DNA from: Roseiarcus sp963781895
Lineage (GTDB): Bacteria > Pseudomonadota > Alphaproteobacteria > Rhizobiales > Beijerinckiaceae
DNA: 64,000 nt
NCBI GenBank assembly: GCA_963781895.1
Contig: CAWAIM010000055.1
Span: 1-64,000, forward strand
Reading direction: 5' to 3'
The notes under the pieces are model-generated. The model had not been told where the DNA came from. It searched no databases and saw only the letters and a list, made by a program, of their open reading frames with translations. The translations under genes were made by a program, and so were the position numbers. Shown here piece by piece: positions 44,041 through 53,342 of the stretch. The first letter of the stretch is position 1. Each line of letters begins with the position of its first letter.

Positions 44041-45075
44041 CTATCCCTTCGCCCCCGGAACGCGGCCCTCGGCCTGCCGCGCCAGCATCCAGCCCGGATA
44101 TTCGGGTCGAAGCGCGCTGACCTTGTCGAGAGTCGCGATCTCCTCCGTGCTCAAAGTCAGATCTGCAGCAGCGAGATTGTCATCGAGTTGCTGCACGGTC
44201 TTTGCGCCGATGATCACGCTCATCACCCCCTTGCGCTGCAAGAGCCATGCGAGCGCGACGCGCGCCACCGAGGCGTCATGCGCCTTGGCGATCGGGGCCA
44301 TCGCGTCGATGATGTCGTAGGCGCTTTCCTTGTCGACCGGGGGGAAGTCGAAAACCGTGCGCCGGGAATCGTTGTCGCCGCGCTGGTTTCGGGCGAACTT
44401 GCCCGACAGGAAGCCGCCAGCGAGCGGGCTCCACACCATTACTCCGAGACCTTGGTCTTCGACCAACGGCAGAATTTCACGCTCGAGTTCACGGCCTGCG
44501 ATCGAGTAATAGGCCTGTACGGTCTCGAAGCGCGCGAAGCCGCGTTTGTCGGAGATCGCCAGCGCCTTCATGATCTGCCAGGCGGCGAGGTTCGAGCAGC
44601 CGATGGTGCGCACGAGGCCGCGGGCCACGCAGTCGTCGAGAGCCCGCAAGGTCTCCTCGAGCGGCGTCACGGGGTCGAAACCATGAATCTGATAGAGATC
44701 CACATGGTCGAGGCCGAGGCGCTTCAGGCTGGCGGCGATCTGATCCATGATGTGGCCCCTGGAGAGGCCGACGGCGTTCGGCCCCGGCCCCATCCGCCCG
44801 CGCACCTTGGTGGCGATGACGACGTCCTCGCGGTTGACGCCGAGGTCGCGTAGCGCCTGTCCCAGTTGCACCTCGGACTGGCCTTCGGAATAGACGTTCG
44901 CGGTGTCGATGAAATTGACGCCCGCTTGAATCGCGCGCCCGACGAGCGCCGTCGAGGCCGACTGGTCGAGCGAGCCGATCGCGCGCCAGAAACCACTGCC
45001 GCCACTGAAAGTCATGGCGCCGAGGCAGATTTCGGAAACGAATTGGCCGGTTCGGCCGAGCGGTCGATAGCGCAT
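44041..45075 (-). CDS. Aldo/keto reductase
   Basis: 344 residues. It has the catalytic set FIDTANVYSEGQSE (Asp, Tyr), a Lys in IATKVRGRMG and a His in DLYQIHGFD, plus the NADP-binding IGCSNLAAWQ and IIGAKTVQQLDDNL. It is of the YhdN/YajO-like type acting on sugar aldehydes or other carbonyls. Start at the ATG at 45075, with GGGAGG 7 nt upstream. It follows frcA after about 130 bp on the same strand. Confidence 0.9.
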   Translation of the reverse strand: MRYRPLGRTGQFVSEICLGAMTFSGGSGFWRAIGSLDQSASTALVGRAIQAGVNFIDTANVYSEGQSEVQLGQALRDLGVNREDVVIATKVRGRMGPGPNAVGLSRGHIMDQIAASLKRLGLDHVDLYQIHGFDPVTPLEETLRALDDCVARGLVRTIGCSNLAAWQIMKALAISDKRGFARFETVQAYYSIAGRELEREILPLVEDQGLGVMVWSPLAGGFLSGKFARNQRGDNDSRRTVFDFPPVDKESAYDIIDAMAPIAKAHDASVARVALAWLLQRKGVMSVIIGAKTVQQLDDNLAAADLTLSTEEIATLDKVSALRPEYPGWMLARQAEGRVPGAKG

Positions 45076-45202
45076 GCGCACACCTCCCAGATTTTACGTG
45101 CTATGACGACTGATCGCGAAAACGGTCGTCGCGAGGCCAGAGTCAGTCGCGCGCGTACCGCCGCTGCAAATCGCAGTTTTATTTGCGAACGCGAAGATGG
45201 CG

Positions 45203-45985
45203 TCAGGCCGCCTGAGCGTCCGTCGGCGGCGCCATGGCGCCCGTCATCATCGCGACGGCGTCCGACATCGTGACCTGTTTCGGATCGACGACGGTTAGGC
45301 GGCGGCCGAGACGGTGGATGTGGATACGGTCGGCGACCTCGAAAACATGCGGCATGTTGTGCGAGATCAGGATGATGGGGAGGCCTCTCTTCTTCACGTC
45401 CAGGATCAACTCCAGGACGCGGCGAGATTCTTTCACGCCGAGCGCGGCAGTGGGTTCATCCATGATCACGAGGCGCTTCGCAAAAGCCGCGGCGCGAGCG
45501 ACCGCGACGCCCTGGCGCTGGCCGCCCGACAACGTCTCGACTGGCTGATTGATGTTCTGGATCGTCAATAGGCCGAGCTCATTGAGCTTGTCACGGGCAA
45601 ATTTTTGCATTGCGCCGCGGTCGAGGGCGCGGAACCACTGCCCGAGCGGCCCTTTCGAGCGAATTTCCCGCCCCAGGAACATGTTGTCAGCGATCGAGAG
45701 CGCGGGCGACAAGGCGAGGTTTTGATAGACCGTCTCGATGCCCGCCTCGCGCGCTTCGATCGGGGATTTGAAGTTAACAACCTCGCCACCGAGCGTGATC
45801 TCGCCAGAGTTCGGAATAACGGCGCCGCAAATCGCCTTGATCAAGGTCGACTTCCCGGCGCCGTTGTCACCGATCACGGCAAGGATCTCGTTCGGATAGA
45901 GATCGAAATCCGAATGGTCGAGCGCGGTAACGCGGCCATAACGCTTGACCAGCGAACGCGCAACGAGGATGGGCTCAACACTCAC
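45203..45985 (-). CDS. frcA: Sugar ABC transporter ATP-binding protein, FrcA-like
   Basis: 260-residue single-domain ATPase, the size of FrcA in rhizobia rather than the double-domain RbsA type. It has Walker A GDNGAGKST, signature LSGGQRQG, Walker B RLVIMDEPTAALG and H-loop ISHNMPHV. A GTG start at 45985 overlaps the permease stop by 4 nt (GTGA), which fixes the start. With FrcB and FrcC it would import fructose or related monosaccharides. Confidence 0.92.
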   Translation of the reverse strand: MSVEPILVARSLVKRYGRVTALDHSDFDLYPNEILAVIGDNGAGKSTLIKAICGAVIPNSGEITLGGEVVNFKSPIEAREAGIETVYQNLALSPALSIADNMFLGREIRSKGPLGQWFRALDRGAMQKFARDKLNELGLLTIQNINQPVETLSGGQRQGVAVARAAAFAKRLVIMDEPTAALGVKESRRVLELILDVKKRGLPIILISHNMPHVFEVADRIHIHRLGRRLTVVDPKQVTMSDAVAMMTGAMAPPTDAQAA

Positions 45986-47067
45986 TTGGAGACCCTCCGG
46001 ATCCATTGGTCGAGAGCGACCGCGACGATGATCAGCACGCCAATGGCGAATTCTTGCCAAAGCACGTCAAGGCCCGCGAGCGAAACCGCCGACCGGAAGA
46101 CGCCGACGATCAGCGCCCCGATCAAAGTTCCAACGATCGAACCTCGGCCGCCGAACAGACTCGTGCCGCCGATCACGACCGCCGTGATGCTGTCGAGGTT
46201 GGCGTTCCCGCCCGCCGTTGGGCTGATCGCCCCAATTCGCCCGATCAATGTCCACCCGGCAATAGCGGAGATGAGCCCCGCCAGAACATAGACGCTCAGC
46301 AATATCCGATCGGTATTGATGCCCGCCAGGCGCGCGGCCTCCGGATCGTCGCCGGTCGCGTAGACATGACGGCCATAGGCGGTTCGGTTCAGTACGTACC
46401 AGAAGATGATTGCTATGAGGATCAAAAGAAAGCTGCCCAAAATGATGCGCGCGCTCCCGATTTGAAAGGGAATGCCCATCACCTGCAAAAACGGCGCCTT
46501 GGCCGCGAGATCCTGCATGCGGATCGTTTCGCTCTGCGAATAGAAGGTGTTGAGGGCGCCGATGATGCTCAGAGTGCCCAGGGTGACGATGAACGGTGGC
46601 ATCTGCATCCGCGTGACGAGCGCGCCGTTGAGCCAGCCAAACGCTAGGCCGCAGAGCAGGCCGAGCGGAAAGGCGATGAAAATCGGCACGCCATCGACGA
46701 CAGCCAGTCGCCCCATCACGACCGATGAAATCACCATGATGACGCCGACCGAAAGATCGATGCCCGCTGTCAGGATGACCAGCGTCTGCGCGATGCCGAG
46801 AATGCCGATGATCGTCACCTGGGTCAGCACAGTCGACAAATTGCTGCCGGTTACGAAGTGCGAATAATTCACAGTCATGCCGAGCAGAAGACCCAGCACT
46901 AGGACGACAAAGGGAACAGTGGTCGGATAAAGATGCAGGAAACGTTGGAGGCGCTTGGCGGGCGACAGCCGCTCCTCCTCGAACGAGGCCTGCGCAGTCG
47001 AGGCCGCCGTCAGAACCTTCTCGAACTCCTGAGGCGCAGGCCGTCCGCTCTGCGACGCTTCGCTCAT
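45982..47067 (-). CDS. frcC: Sugar ABC transporter permease, FrcC-like
   Basis: 361 residues with about ten membrane segments of the RbsC/FrcC family. A cytoplasmic N-terminal tail of ~50 residues is followed by FVVLVLGLLLGMTVNYSHF, LTAGIDLSVGVIMVISSVVM, the permease loop YATGDDPEAARLAGIN and VIGGTSLFGGRGSIVGT. It lies between frcB and frcA in the same direction and is the membrane channel of the importer. Confidence 0.93.
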   Translation of the reverse strand: MSEASQSGRPAPQEFEKVLTAASTAQASFEEERLSPAKRLQRFLHLYPTTVPFVVLVLGLLLGMTVNYSHFVTGSNLSTVLTQVTIIGILGIAQTLVILTAGIDLSVGVIMVISSVVMGRLAVVDGVPIFIAFPLGLLCGLAFGWLNGALVTRMQMPPFIVTLGTLSIIGALNTFYSQSETIRMQDLAAKAPFLQVMGIPFQIGSARIILGSFLLILIAIIFWYVLNRTAYGRHVYATGDDPEAARLAGINTDRILLSVYVLAGLISAIAGWTLIGRIGAISPTAGGNANLDSITAVVIGGTSLFGGRGSIVGTLIGALIVGVFRSAVSLAGLDVLWQEFAIGVLIIVAVALDQWIRRVSK

Positions 47068-47195
47068 GGCTTCCTCGTTCGTTTCCCGAAATGTTCCGTC
47101 TTATGAGATCGGCGCCCATTGGCGTGCCCGCGAGCGCCGACTCTCAAAGCCCTTCTAAACCCTTTGGACGATTAAGCCCTCAACTGCGGACGAAA

Positions 47196-48208
47196 TCAAC
47201 CCCAGCACAGTTTCATGCCCTCGTCGGAGTTGATCGAGGGAACGCCCGGAACCGGATGATCGGTGACCAGCTTCTCGCCAGTGTCAATGCTGACGGGCTT
47301 CTTGCCTGGTCTTGACATAGTCGACGATTGCCTGCACGCCGTCCGCCGCCATCAGCAGCGGATACTGCTGCGAAGTCGCGCCGATGATGCCTTCCTTGAT
47401 GCTCTTGATGCCGCCGCAACCGCCGTCGACCGCGACGATCAGCACGCCCTTCTCTTTGCCGGCGGCTTTGAGGGCCGCATAGCCGCCGTCAGCCGCCGGC
47501 TCGTTGATCGCGTAGACGACGTCGATGTGATCGGTCTTCTGCAGGATGTTCTCCATCGCCTTGCGGCCTCCCTCGTCCGAACCCTGCGTCACGTCGGAAC
47601 CGACAATCTGTGGGCTGTCGCTCATGGCGTAGTGCTTTGGATCCTTGACCGGGATGCCGAAGCCGGTGAGGAATCCGTTGTGGCGCAGATAATCGACCGT
47701 CGGCTCGTTGGCCGCCAGATCGAGCGTGGCGATCTTGGCGGTCTTCGCCTTGTCGCCCAGTGTCGCCTTCGCCCATTGACCGATCAGTTCGCCGGCCTTG
47801 AAGTTGTCGGTGGCGAAATTGGCGTCGGCTGCAGTGACCGGATCAAGCGGCGTGTCGAGCGTGATCACGATAATGCCGGCCTTGCGCGCCTTTTCGACAG
47901 TCGGCACGATCGCGACCGAATCGCTCGGCACCAGCAGGATGCCCTTGGCGCCAGCGGCGATCAGCGCCTCGATCGCGGCCACCTCTCCGTCGTTGTCGCC
48001 GTCGAATTTGCCAGCGTAAGCCTGCGTCTTGACGCCGAGTTCCTTGGCTTTCGCCTCGAAGCCTTCCTTCATCTTTACGAAGAAGGGGTTGGTGTTGGTC
48101 TTGGTGACGAGCCCGACCAGCGTATCGGCTTGCGCAGGCGCGCCGATCATTGCGACGGATAGAGCGCCGAGCGGCGACGCACGTCAATATTCTGGAAATT
48201 TTGAACAC
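47196..48208 (-). CDS. frcB: Sugar ABC transporter periplasmic binding protein, FrcB-like (two +1 frame breaks)
   Basis: The middle frame encodes a typical ribose/fructose-binding protein (TLVGLVTKTNTNPFFVKM, ILLVPSDSVAIVPTVEKA, VVYAINEPAADGGYAAL, IGATSQQYPLLMAADGV). Both ends are out of frame by one base. The start is a GTG at 48208 with GGGAGG upstream. It gives a signal-peptide N-terminus that joins GALSVAMIGAPAQA only after dropping one base near 48165-48172. The usual C-terminus (LVTDHPVPG, then MKLCWG, stop at 47196) is reached only after dropping one base near 47306. Corrected, the protein is ordinary. It is first in frcBCA. Confidence 0.8.
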
Positions 48209-48440
48209 GGATTTCCTCCCTAGAAGGTCTTAGCGGCGGCGTCGAATTCGCCCGCGGACTCAAAAGACGTTTCGTGCTCTTGAGCCCTGCAACAGGTATT
48301 GCGCCGACGTAGCGTTATAGGGCCAAACTTTTCGACAAGAGTTCAAGGATAATTACACCGGATTGAATAATTCTTGACAGCCAACCGTATCGGCACAATG
48401 TTTGGAAGCCGTGGTATTTGTAACAACTTAGGGGCGGAGG
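48209..48440. promoter_or_regulatory. Divergent promoter region of frcBCA and frcR
   Basis: AT-rich for this genome. On the plus strand TTGACA (48374-48379) with CAATGT or AATGTT after 16-17 nt could drive frcR. On the minus strand TATAAC (complement of 48314-48319) could be the -10 for frcB. FrcR probably binds in between; no clear operator palindrome was identified. Confidence 0.45.
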
Positions 48441-49730
48441 ATGAAGGTGACTGGCGCCAGTCCGCGCGCGCTCCGGGCGTTTGAGGGCGTCGGCTCGCCG
48501 GAATCCTGGCATCTGGCGCCAACTTCCAGCGCCGACGCCAGCGGAGCGGATCAGGCGGGCATGCGCGTCTACAATGAGCGACTGCTGCTCTCCTTGGTGC
48601 GCCGCTTCGGTCCATTGTCGAAGATCGAAGTAGCGAAATTGACAGGTTTGTCGGTGCAGTCGACGTCCGGAATTATGAATCGACTTCAAGCGGACGGGCT
48701 TCTGAAGCGGGAAGCCCCGCTCCGCGGCCGTGTCGGGCAGCCGACGATTCCGATGTCGCTCGACCCGGAAGGCGCTTATTCCTTTGGACTCAAGATTGGT
48801 CGGCGCAGTTGTGATCTCGTGCTGATCGACTTTTGCGGCACCATTCGGCAGCGCGAGCATCACACCTATGCGTTTCCCACGCCCGCGATGATCCTCGATT
48901 TCGTACAAAGCTCTCTACCCCCGCTCATCGATTCGCTGAGCGCAACGCAGAAGTCGCGGATCGCCGGCCTGGGCGCGGCCGCACCGTACCAGCTTTGGAA
49001 CTGGGAGGCCGAAATCGGGGCGCCACGCGGCGCCATGGGCGCCTGGCGAGACTTTGATGTCGAACGGGAAATCGCTGCGGTGTCCCCCTATCCGGTGACC
49101 CTGAGCAACGACGCGACCGCCGCCTGCGCGGCTGAATTCTTTTTTGGGCGCGGTTGGCGCTATCGTGATTTCCTCTATTTCTTCCTCGGCGCGTTCGTTG
49201 GCGGCGGATTGGTGCTCGACGGAGCGTTGCATCCGGGGCGCACCGGCAACGCCGGCGCACTCGGATCGATGCCCGTCGTGACCAAAACCGAAGGCGGCGT
49301 TCCGCCGCAACTCATCGCGTGCGCCTCCATCTGTCAACTCGAACGCCGGCTCGAAAGCGCACGCATCGACGCTTCCTCGATTTGGGCGACGCCCGACAAC
49401 TGGGCCGATTTCGGACCGCAACTCGAGAGCTGGATCGAGGACGCGGCTTCGGCTCTAGCGTACGCGTCCGTCGCCGCAATTTCGGTCATCGATTTCGAGG
49501 CGATCGTGATCGACGGAGCGATGCCAGCAGCCGTACGCGACCGTTTGACGACCCGAACGGCGCAGATTTTCCGCCGACTTGACCGCCGCGGATTGAGCAA
49601 TGTCGAATTCGCTTTAGGCACAATCGGCGCGGACGCCCGAGCCGTCGGCGCTGCGGCATTGCCGCTCATCAAGCATTTTTCGCGCGATCGCGAGCTTCTG
49701 TTCAAAGACGTGATCAGTCAGGCGAGTTGA
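48441..49730 (+). CDS. frcR: ROK-family sugar-responsive repressor, FrcR-like
   Basis: 429 residues. An N-terminal winged helix-turn-helix (RRFGPLSKIEVAKLTGLSVQ, STSGIMNRLQADGLLKRE) is followed by a ROK sugar-kinase-like domain (GLKIGRRSCDLVLIDFCG, LSNDATAACAAEFFFGRG, FLGAFVGGGLVLDG, GRTGNAGALGSMPV). It is divergent from frcBCA, so it very likely represses the importer until sugar or sugar phosphate binds. It may also affect zwf-pgl immediately downstream. Confidence 0.9.
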   Translation: MKVTGASPRALRAFEGVGSPESWHLAPTSSADASGADQAGMRVYNERLLLSLVRRFGPLSKIEVAKLTGLSVQSTSGIMNRLQADGLLKREAPLRGRVGQPTIPMSLDPEGAYSFGLKIGRRSCDLVLIDFCGTIRQREHHTYAFPTPAMILDFVQSSLPPLIDSLSATQKSRIAGLGAAAPYQLWNWEAEIGAPRGAMGAWRDFDVEREIAAVSPYPVTLSNDATAACAAEFFFGRGWRYRDFLYFFLGAFVGGGLVLDGALHPGRTGNAGALGSMPVVTKTEGGVPPQLIACASICQLERRLESARIDASSIWATPDNWADFGPQLESWIEDAASALAYASVAAISVIDFEAIVIDGAMPAAVRDRLTTRTAQIFRRLDRRGLSNVEFALGTIGADARAVGAAALPLIKHFSRDRELLFKDVISQAS

Positions 49731-49860
49731 GTTTCCGGCGCGAGCTTCATCGCTACCCGCGAGCTTGGCGAACAGCGATGGGATCGATAGAATTGCGCCA
49801 GTCGCCCGCGGCAGCGGTGCGCTTCATTCTAGCTTGTTGCCGACGACACTGAGAGGCGCC

Positions 49861-51336
49861 ATGGTCGCACATATCGTCAAGGTTGAACCGTTCGATCTCG
49901 TCGTCTTCGGCGGCACCGGCGACCTGGCTTATCGCAAGCTCTATCCCGCGCTGTTTCATCGCGAGAGAAGTGAACAATTCTCTGAACCGACACGAATCAT
50001 TGGCGTCTCGCGTCGTCATCTCGATCGTGACGAGTTTCGCGCGAGCGTCAAGGATGCGCTGGTCAAGTTCAACGTCATTGACAACGAAGCTGGTGCAGTT
50101 GTGGATCGCTTCCTGTCACGAATTGATCATATCGCGGCGGACGCCGTGAGCGATTCCGGCTGGGACCATCTGAAGTCCATGCTCGGTCCAGACGATCGCA
50201 TTCGCGCCTATTATCTCGCGACGAGCCCCGACCTCTTCGCCCCGCTGGCCAAGCGCCTCGGCAGCGAGGACCTGACCACTCCCCGCTCGCGCATCATTGT
50301 GGAGAAACCCATCGGACGGGATGGCGCGAGCGCGGCGGCGGTCAACGACGCGATCGGCGCTGTGTTCCTCGAACGCAACATATTCCGAATCGATCACTAT
50401 CTCGGCAAGGAATCGGTTCAGAACTTGATGGCTTTACGTTTCGCCAACACTCTGCTCGAGCCGTTGTGGAACAACGCGCACATTGACCATGTGCAGATCA
50501 CCGTCGCCGAGACGCTCGGCGTTGAAGGTCGTGGCGACTATTTCGACGCTTCCGGGGCCATCCGCGATATGGTGCAAAACCACATGATGCAGCTTCTCTG
50601 CCTCGTGGCGATGGAGCCGCCGAATTCGCTCGACGCGGACTCCCTGCGCGACGAGAAGCTAAAAGTGCTCAAGGCGTTACAGCCGATCGACGGCTCCAAC
50701 GCGTCGAGTCTCACTGTGCGTGGTCAATATCGCGCCGGATTCGCGGATGGCGGCCCGGTCCCCAGCTACTTGCATGACATCGGCAAAGAGCAAAGCGACA
50801 CCGAAACCTTCGTCGCTCTCAAACTCGGTCTCGCCAATTGGCGCTGGGCCGGCGTGCCTTATTATCTTCGCACCGGCAAGCGGCTGCCGCAGCGATTTTC
50901 AGAGATTGTCGTCGCATTCCGCCGCCTGCCTCATGTCATTTTCGACGCGTACTCTGACGGCATTCCCGCCAATCGCCTGGTGATCCGCGTTCAGCCGGAC
51001 GAAGGGATCAAGCTGTGGATGATGGTCAAGGAGCCGGGCCCAGGCGCCATGCGCCTGCAACACGTGCCGCTCGACATGAGCTTCGCCAAGGCGTTCGGCA
51101 TGGAGCCGGCGGATGCCTATGAGCGCCTGCTGATGGACGCCCTGCGCGGCAACGCGGCGCTCTTCATGCGACGCGACGAGGTTGAAGCGGCCTGGAGATT
51201 CATCGACCCGGTCCGCGAGGCCTGGATCGAATCGCATGAGTCGCCGCGTCCCTATGCCGCTGGAACCTGGGGACCGAACGCATCGGTCGCGTTGATCGAG
51301 CGCGACGGACGGACTTGGAATGAGGAATACGAGTGA
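49861..51336 (+). CDS. zwf: Glucose-6-phosphate 1-dehydrogenase
   Basis: 491 residues. The NADP-binding VVFGGTGDLAYRKLYPAL and the active-site RIDHYLGKESVQNL are intact, with EKPIGRD before them. It oxidises glucose 6-phosphate to 6-phosphogluconolactone, entering the pentose phosphate and Entner-Doudoroff routes. I start at the ATG at 49861, with GAGAGG just upstream. Its stop overlaps the pgl start. Confidence 0.97.
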   Translation: MVAHIVKVEPFDLVVFGGTGDLAYRKLYPALFHRERSEQFSEPTRIIGVSRRHLDRDEFRASVKDALVKFNVIDNEAGAVVDRFLSRIDHIAADAVSDSGWDHLKSMLGPDDRIRAYYLATSPDLFAPLAKRLGSEDLTTPRSRIIVEKPIGRDGASAAAVNDAIGAVFLERNIFRIDHYLGKESVQNLMALRFANTLLEPLWNNAHIDHVQITVAETLGVEGRGDYFDASGAIRDMVQNHMMQLLCLVAMEPPNSLDADSLRDEKLKVLKALQPIDGSNASSLTVRGQYRAGFADGGPVPSYLHDIGKEQSDTETFVALKLGLANWRWAGVPYYLRTGKRLPQRFSEIVVAFRRLPHVIFDAYSDGIPANRLVIRVQPDEGIKLWMMVKEPGPGAMRLQHVPLDMSFAKAFGMEPADAYERLLMDALRGNAALFMRRDEVEAAWRFIDPVREAWIESHESPRPYAAGTWGPNASVALIERDGRTWNEEYE

Positions 51337-52064
51337 TGACGATCGAGGTTGCCGCGAAGGCCGAGTTTCTGCGCCGCGAATTTGCCGACGGCGAGACGCT
51401 GGCGGCCGCCTTGGCGGATTGGACGGCCGAGCGTCTGCGGGCCGCGATCGCGGCTCGAAGCGCGGCGCTGCTGGTTGTGTCCGGCGGCAAGTCGCCGCAG
51501 CGATACTTCGAACGTCTGTCGAATATGACGCTCGACTGGACGCGCGTCGCAATCACCCTTGCCGACGAGCGGCGCGTAGCTGACGATGACCCGCGCTCCA
51601 ACGCCCGCCTGGTCCGCGAGACCCTGCTGCGCAACCGCGCCGCGGCCGCGAATTTCTCGCCGCTCGCGGACTCGCGTCTGGACGAAGGCCAGGAGATTGC
51701 CGCCGCAAGCGCGCGGATCGCCAATTTGCCGCTGCCCGCCGATGTCGTCATCCTGGGCATGGGCGACGACGGCCATACCGCCTCTTGGTTCCCCGGCGCC
51801 CAAGGGCTCGCCGAAGCGATGGATTCCGCCGCGCGACAGCTTGTCGCGCCAATTTTCGCCGCCGCCGCCGGCGAGCCGCGGCTCACGCTGACCGGCCGCG
51901 TGATCCTGCGAGCCAAGGCGATCGCCCTCCTGATCGAGGGCGAAGCCAAGCTCAGAACGCTCGCGGCCGCCCTGGAGCCAGGGCCTGAGGCGGACATGCC
52001 GATCCGCGCCGTTCTTCGCCGCGCGGCCGATCGGTTGACGGTGTTCAGCGCGAACCGCGCTTGA
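51336..52064 (+). CDS. pgl: 6-phosphogluconolactonase
   Basis: 242 residues of the DevB-type lactonase family, hydrolysing the product of Zwf. It shows LLVVSGGKSPQRYFE, VAITLADERRVADDDPRSN, VVILGMGDDGHTASWFPGA and RLTLTGRVILRAK. The ATG at 51336 shares one base with the zwf stop. The edd gene that often follows in rhizobia is not present here. Confidence 0.95.
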   Translation: MTIEVAAKAEFLRREFADGETLAAALADWTAERLRAAIAARSAALLVVSGGKSPQRYFERLSNMTLDWTRVAITLADERRVADDDPRSNARLVRETLLRNRAAAANFSPLADSRLDEGQEIAAASARIANLPLPADVVILGMGDDGHTASWFPGAQGLAEAMDSAARQLVAPIFAAAAGEPRLTLTGRVILRAKAIALLIEGEAKLRTLAAALEPGPEADMPIRAVLRRAADRLTVFSANRA

Positions 52065-52115
52065 CGCAGGTCCCCGGCGCCGGCGGTTCCGTCGGTCTTC
52101 ACGCCCCGCTGGGGC

Positions 52116-53342
52116 TCACGCCTTCACGAACGGACAACCACCCTTGTCCAGAGGACGAAACGCGTCCTCCGGTTTGATGGTCGCGACAAGCTGGAAATAA
52201 TCCCAATCGTACTTCGACTCGGCGCTGGTCTTGGCCTTGTAAAGATACATCGGGTGGAGCTCGCGCCCGTCGACGCGGATGATCCCCTTGCCGAACAGCG
52301 GATCGTCGGTGGGGATCGCCTTCATGGCGTCGACGAGTTTGACCCCGTCATCGGCGCTCTTGATCTGAGCCATCGCTTTCATCAGATGCTCGGTCGCCGC
52401 ATACATGCCGGCGTGCATGTCGTTGGGCATCATCTTCTTGGGATGAGCCGCCTGGAAGCGTTTGGCGAAGGCGCGCGTTCCCTCGTTCGCGTCCCAATAG
52501 AAGCCGGTGCAGATCATCGCGCCGTCGACGATGTCGAGACCGAGCGAAGGGATGTTGGTGACGTTGAGCGTGAGGCCGGCGAGGCGCTGCTTGGCGCCGA
52601 GGCCGAACTCATGCGCCTGTTTGAAGCAGGTGCTGGTGTCGCCGCCCGCGTTGGCGAAAGCCACGACGTCGGCGCCCGAATTCTGCGCCTGCAGGATGAA
52701 CGACGAGAAGTCGGGGGTGTTGATGGGATGGCGCACCGAGCCGACGACCTTGCCGCCCGCGGCTTCGACCGCCGCGGCGCAATTGGCCTCGATGTCCTTG
52801 CCGAAGGCGTAGTCGGCGGTGATGAAGAACCAGGACTTGCCGCCGGCTTCGGTCAGCGCCTTGCCGAGGCCCGCGCCCCAGGCGTAGGTGTCGTAGGTCC
52901 AGTGGACGAAATTGCGCGAGCATTTCGGGCCGGTCAGGACCGAGGAGCCGGCCCCCGAGCCGATCACCGCCTTGTTCTTCTCGTTGGCGACGGCGAGAAC
53001 CGCGAGCGCCACGGCGGAATTGGGCAGATCCATGATCACGTCGACATTCTCGGTGTCGAACCACCGGCGCGCGATCGCCGAGCCCACGTCGGGCTTGTTC
53101 TGATGATCGGCCGAGACGATCACGACCGGCACGCCGAGCTTGGCCGAAAAATCATCGACCGCGAGCTGCGCCGCCACCACCGAGCCGACGCCCTGAAAGT
53201 CGGCATAAACGCTCGACATGTCGTTCATGATTCCGATCTTGAGCGGCCGCGCGGCCTGCGCTCGGGCGAGGCGCGGCGCGAGGGCGAACGCGGCCCCCGC
53301 GAGCAGAAATTGCCGCCAATTCGCTGCGATCGCCGTCTCCAT
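52116..53342 (-). CDS. LivK-type ABC transporter substrate-binding protein (solitary)
   Basis: 408 residues. A signal peptide (FLLAGAAFALAPRLARAQA) precedes a branched-chain amino acid/urea-type periplasmic binding fold (LKIGIMNDMSSVYADFQG, ADDFSAKLGVPVVIVSADHQ-like segment, WFFITADYAFGKDIEANC, NDMHAGMYAATEHLMKAM). It starts at the ATG at 53342, with GGGAGGAG upstream. No permease or ATPase genes flank it, so it either serves a transporter encoded elsewhere or is an orphan sensor-type binding protein. Confidence 0.88.
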   Translation of the reverse strand: METAIAANWRQFLLAGAAFALAPRLARAQAARPLKIGIMNDMSSVYADFQGVGSVVAAQLAVDDFSAKLGVPVVIVSADHQNKPDVGSAIARRWFDTENVDVIMDLPNSAVALAVLAVANEKNKAVIGSGAGSSVLTGPKCSRNFVHWTYDTYAWGAGLGKALTEAGGKSWFFITADYAFGKDIEANCAAAVEAAGGKVVGSVRHPINTPDFSSFILQAQNSGADVVAFANAGGDTSTCFKQAHEFGLGAKQRLAGLTLNVTNIPSLGLDIVDGAMICTGFYWDANEGTRAFAKRFQAAHPKKMMPNDMHAGMYAATEHLMKAMAQIKSADDGVKLVDAMKAIPTDDPLFGKGIIRVDGRELHPMYLYKAKTSAESKYDWDYFQLVATIKPEDAFRPLDKGGCPFVKA

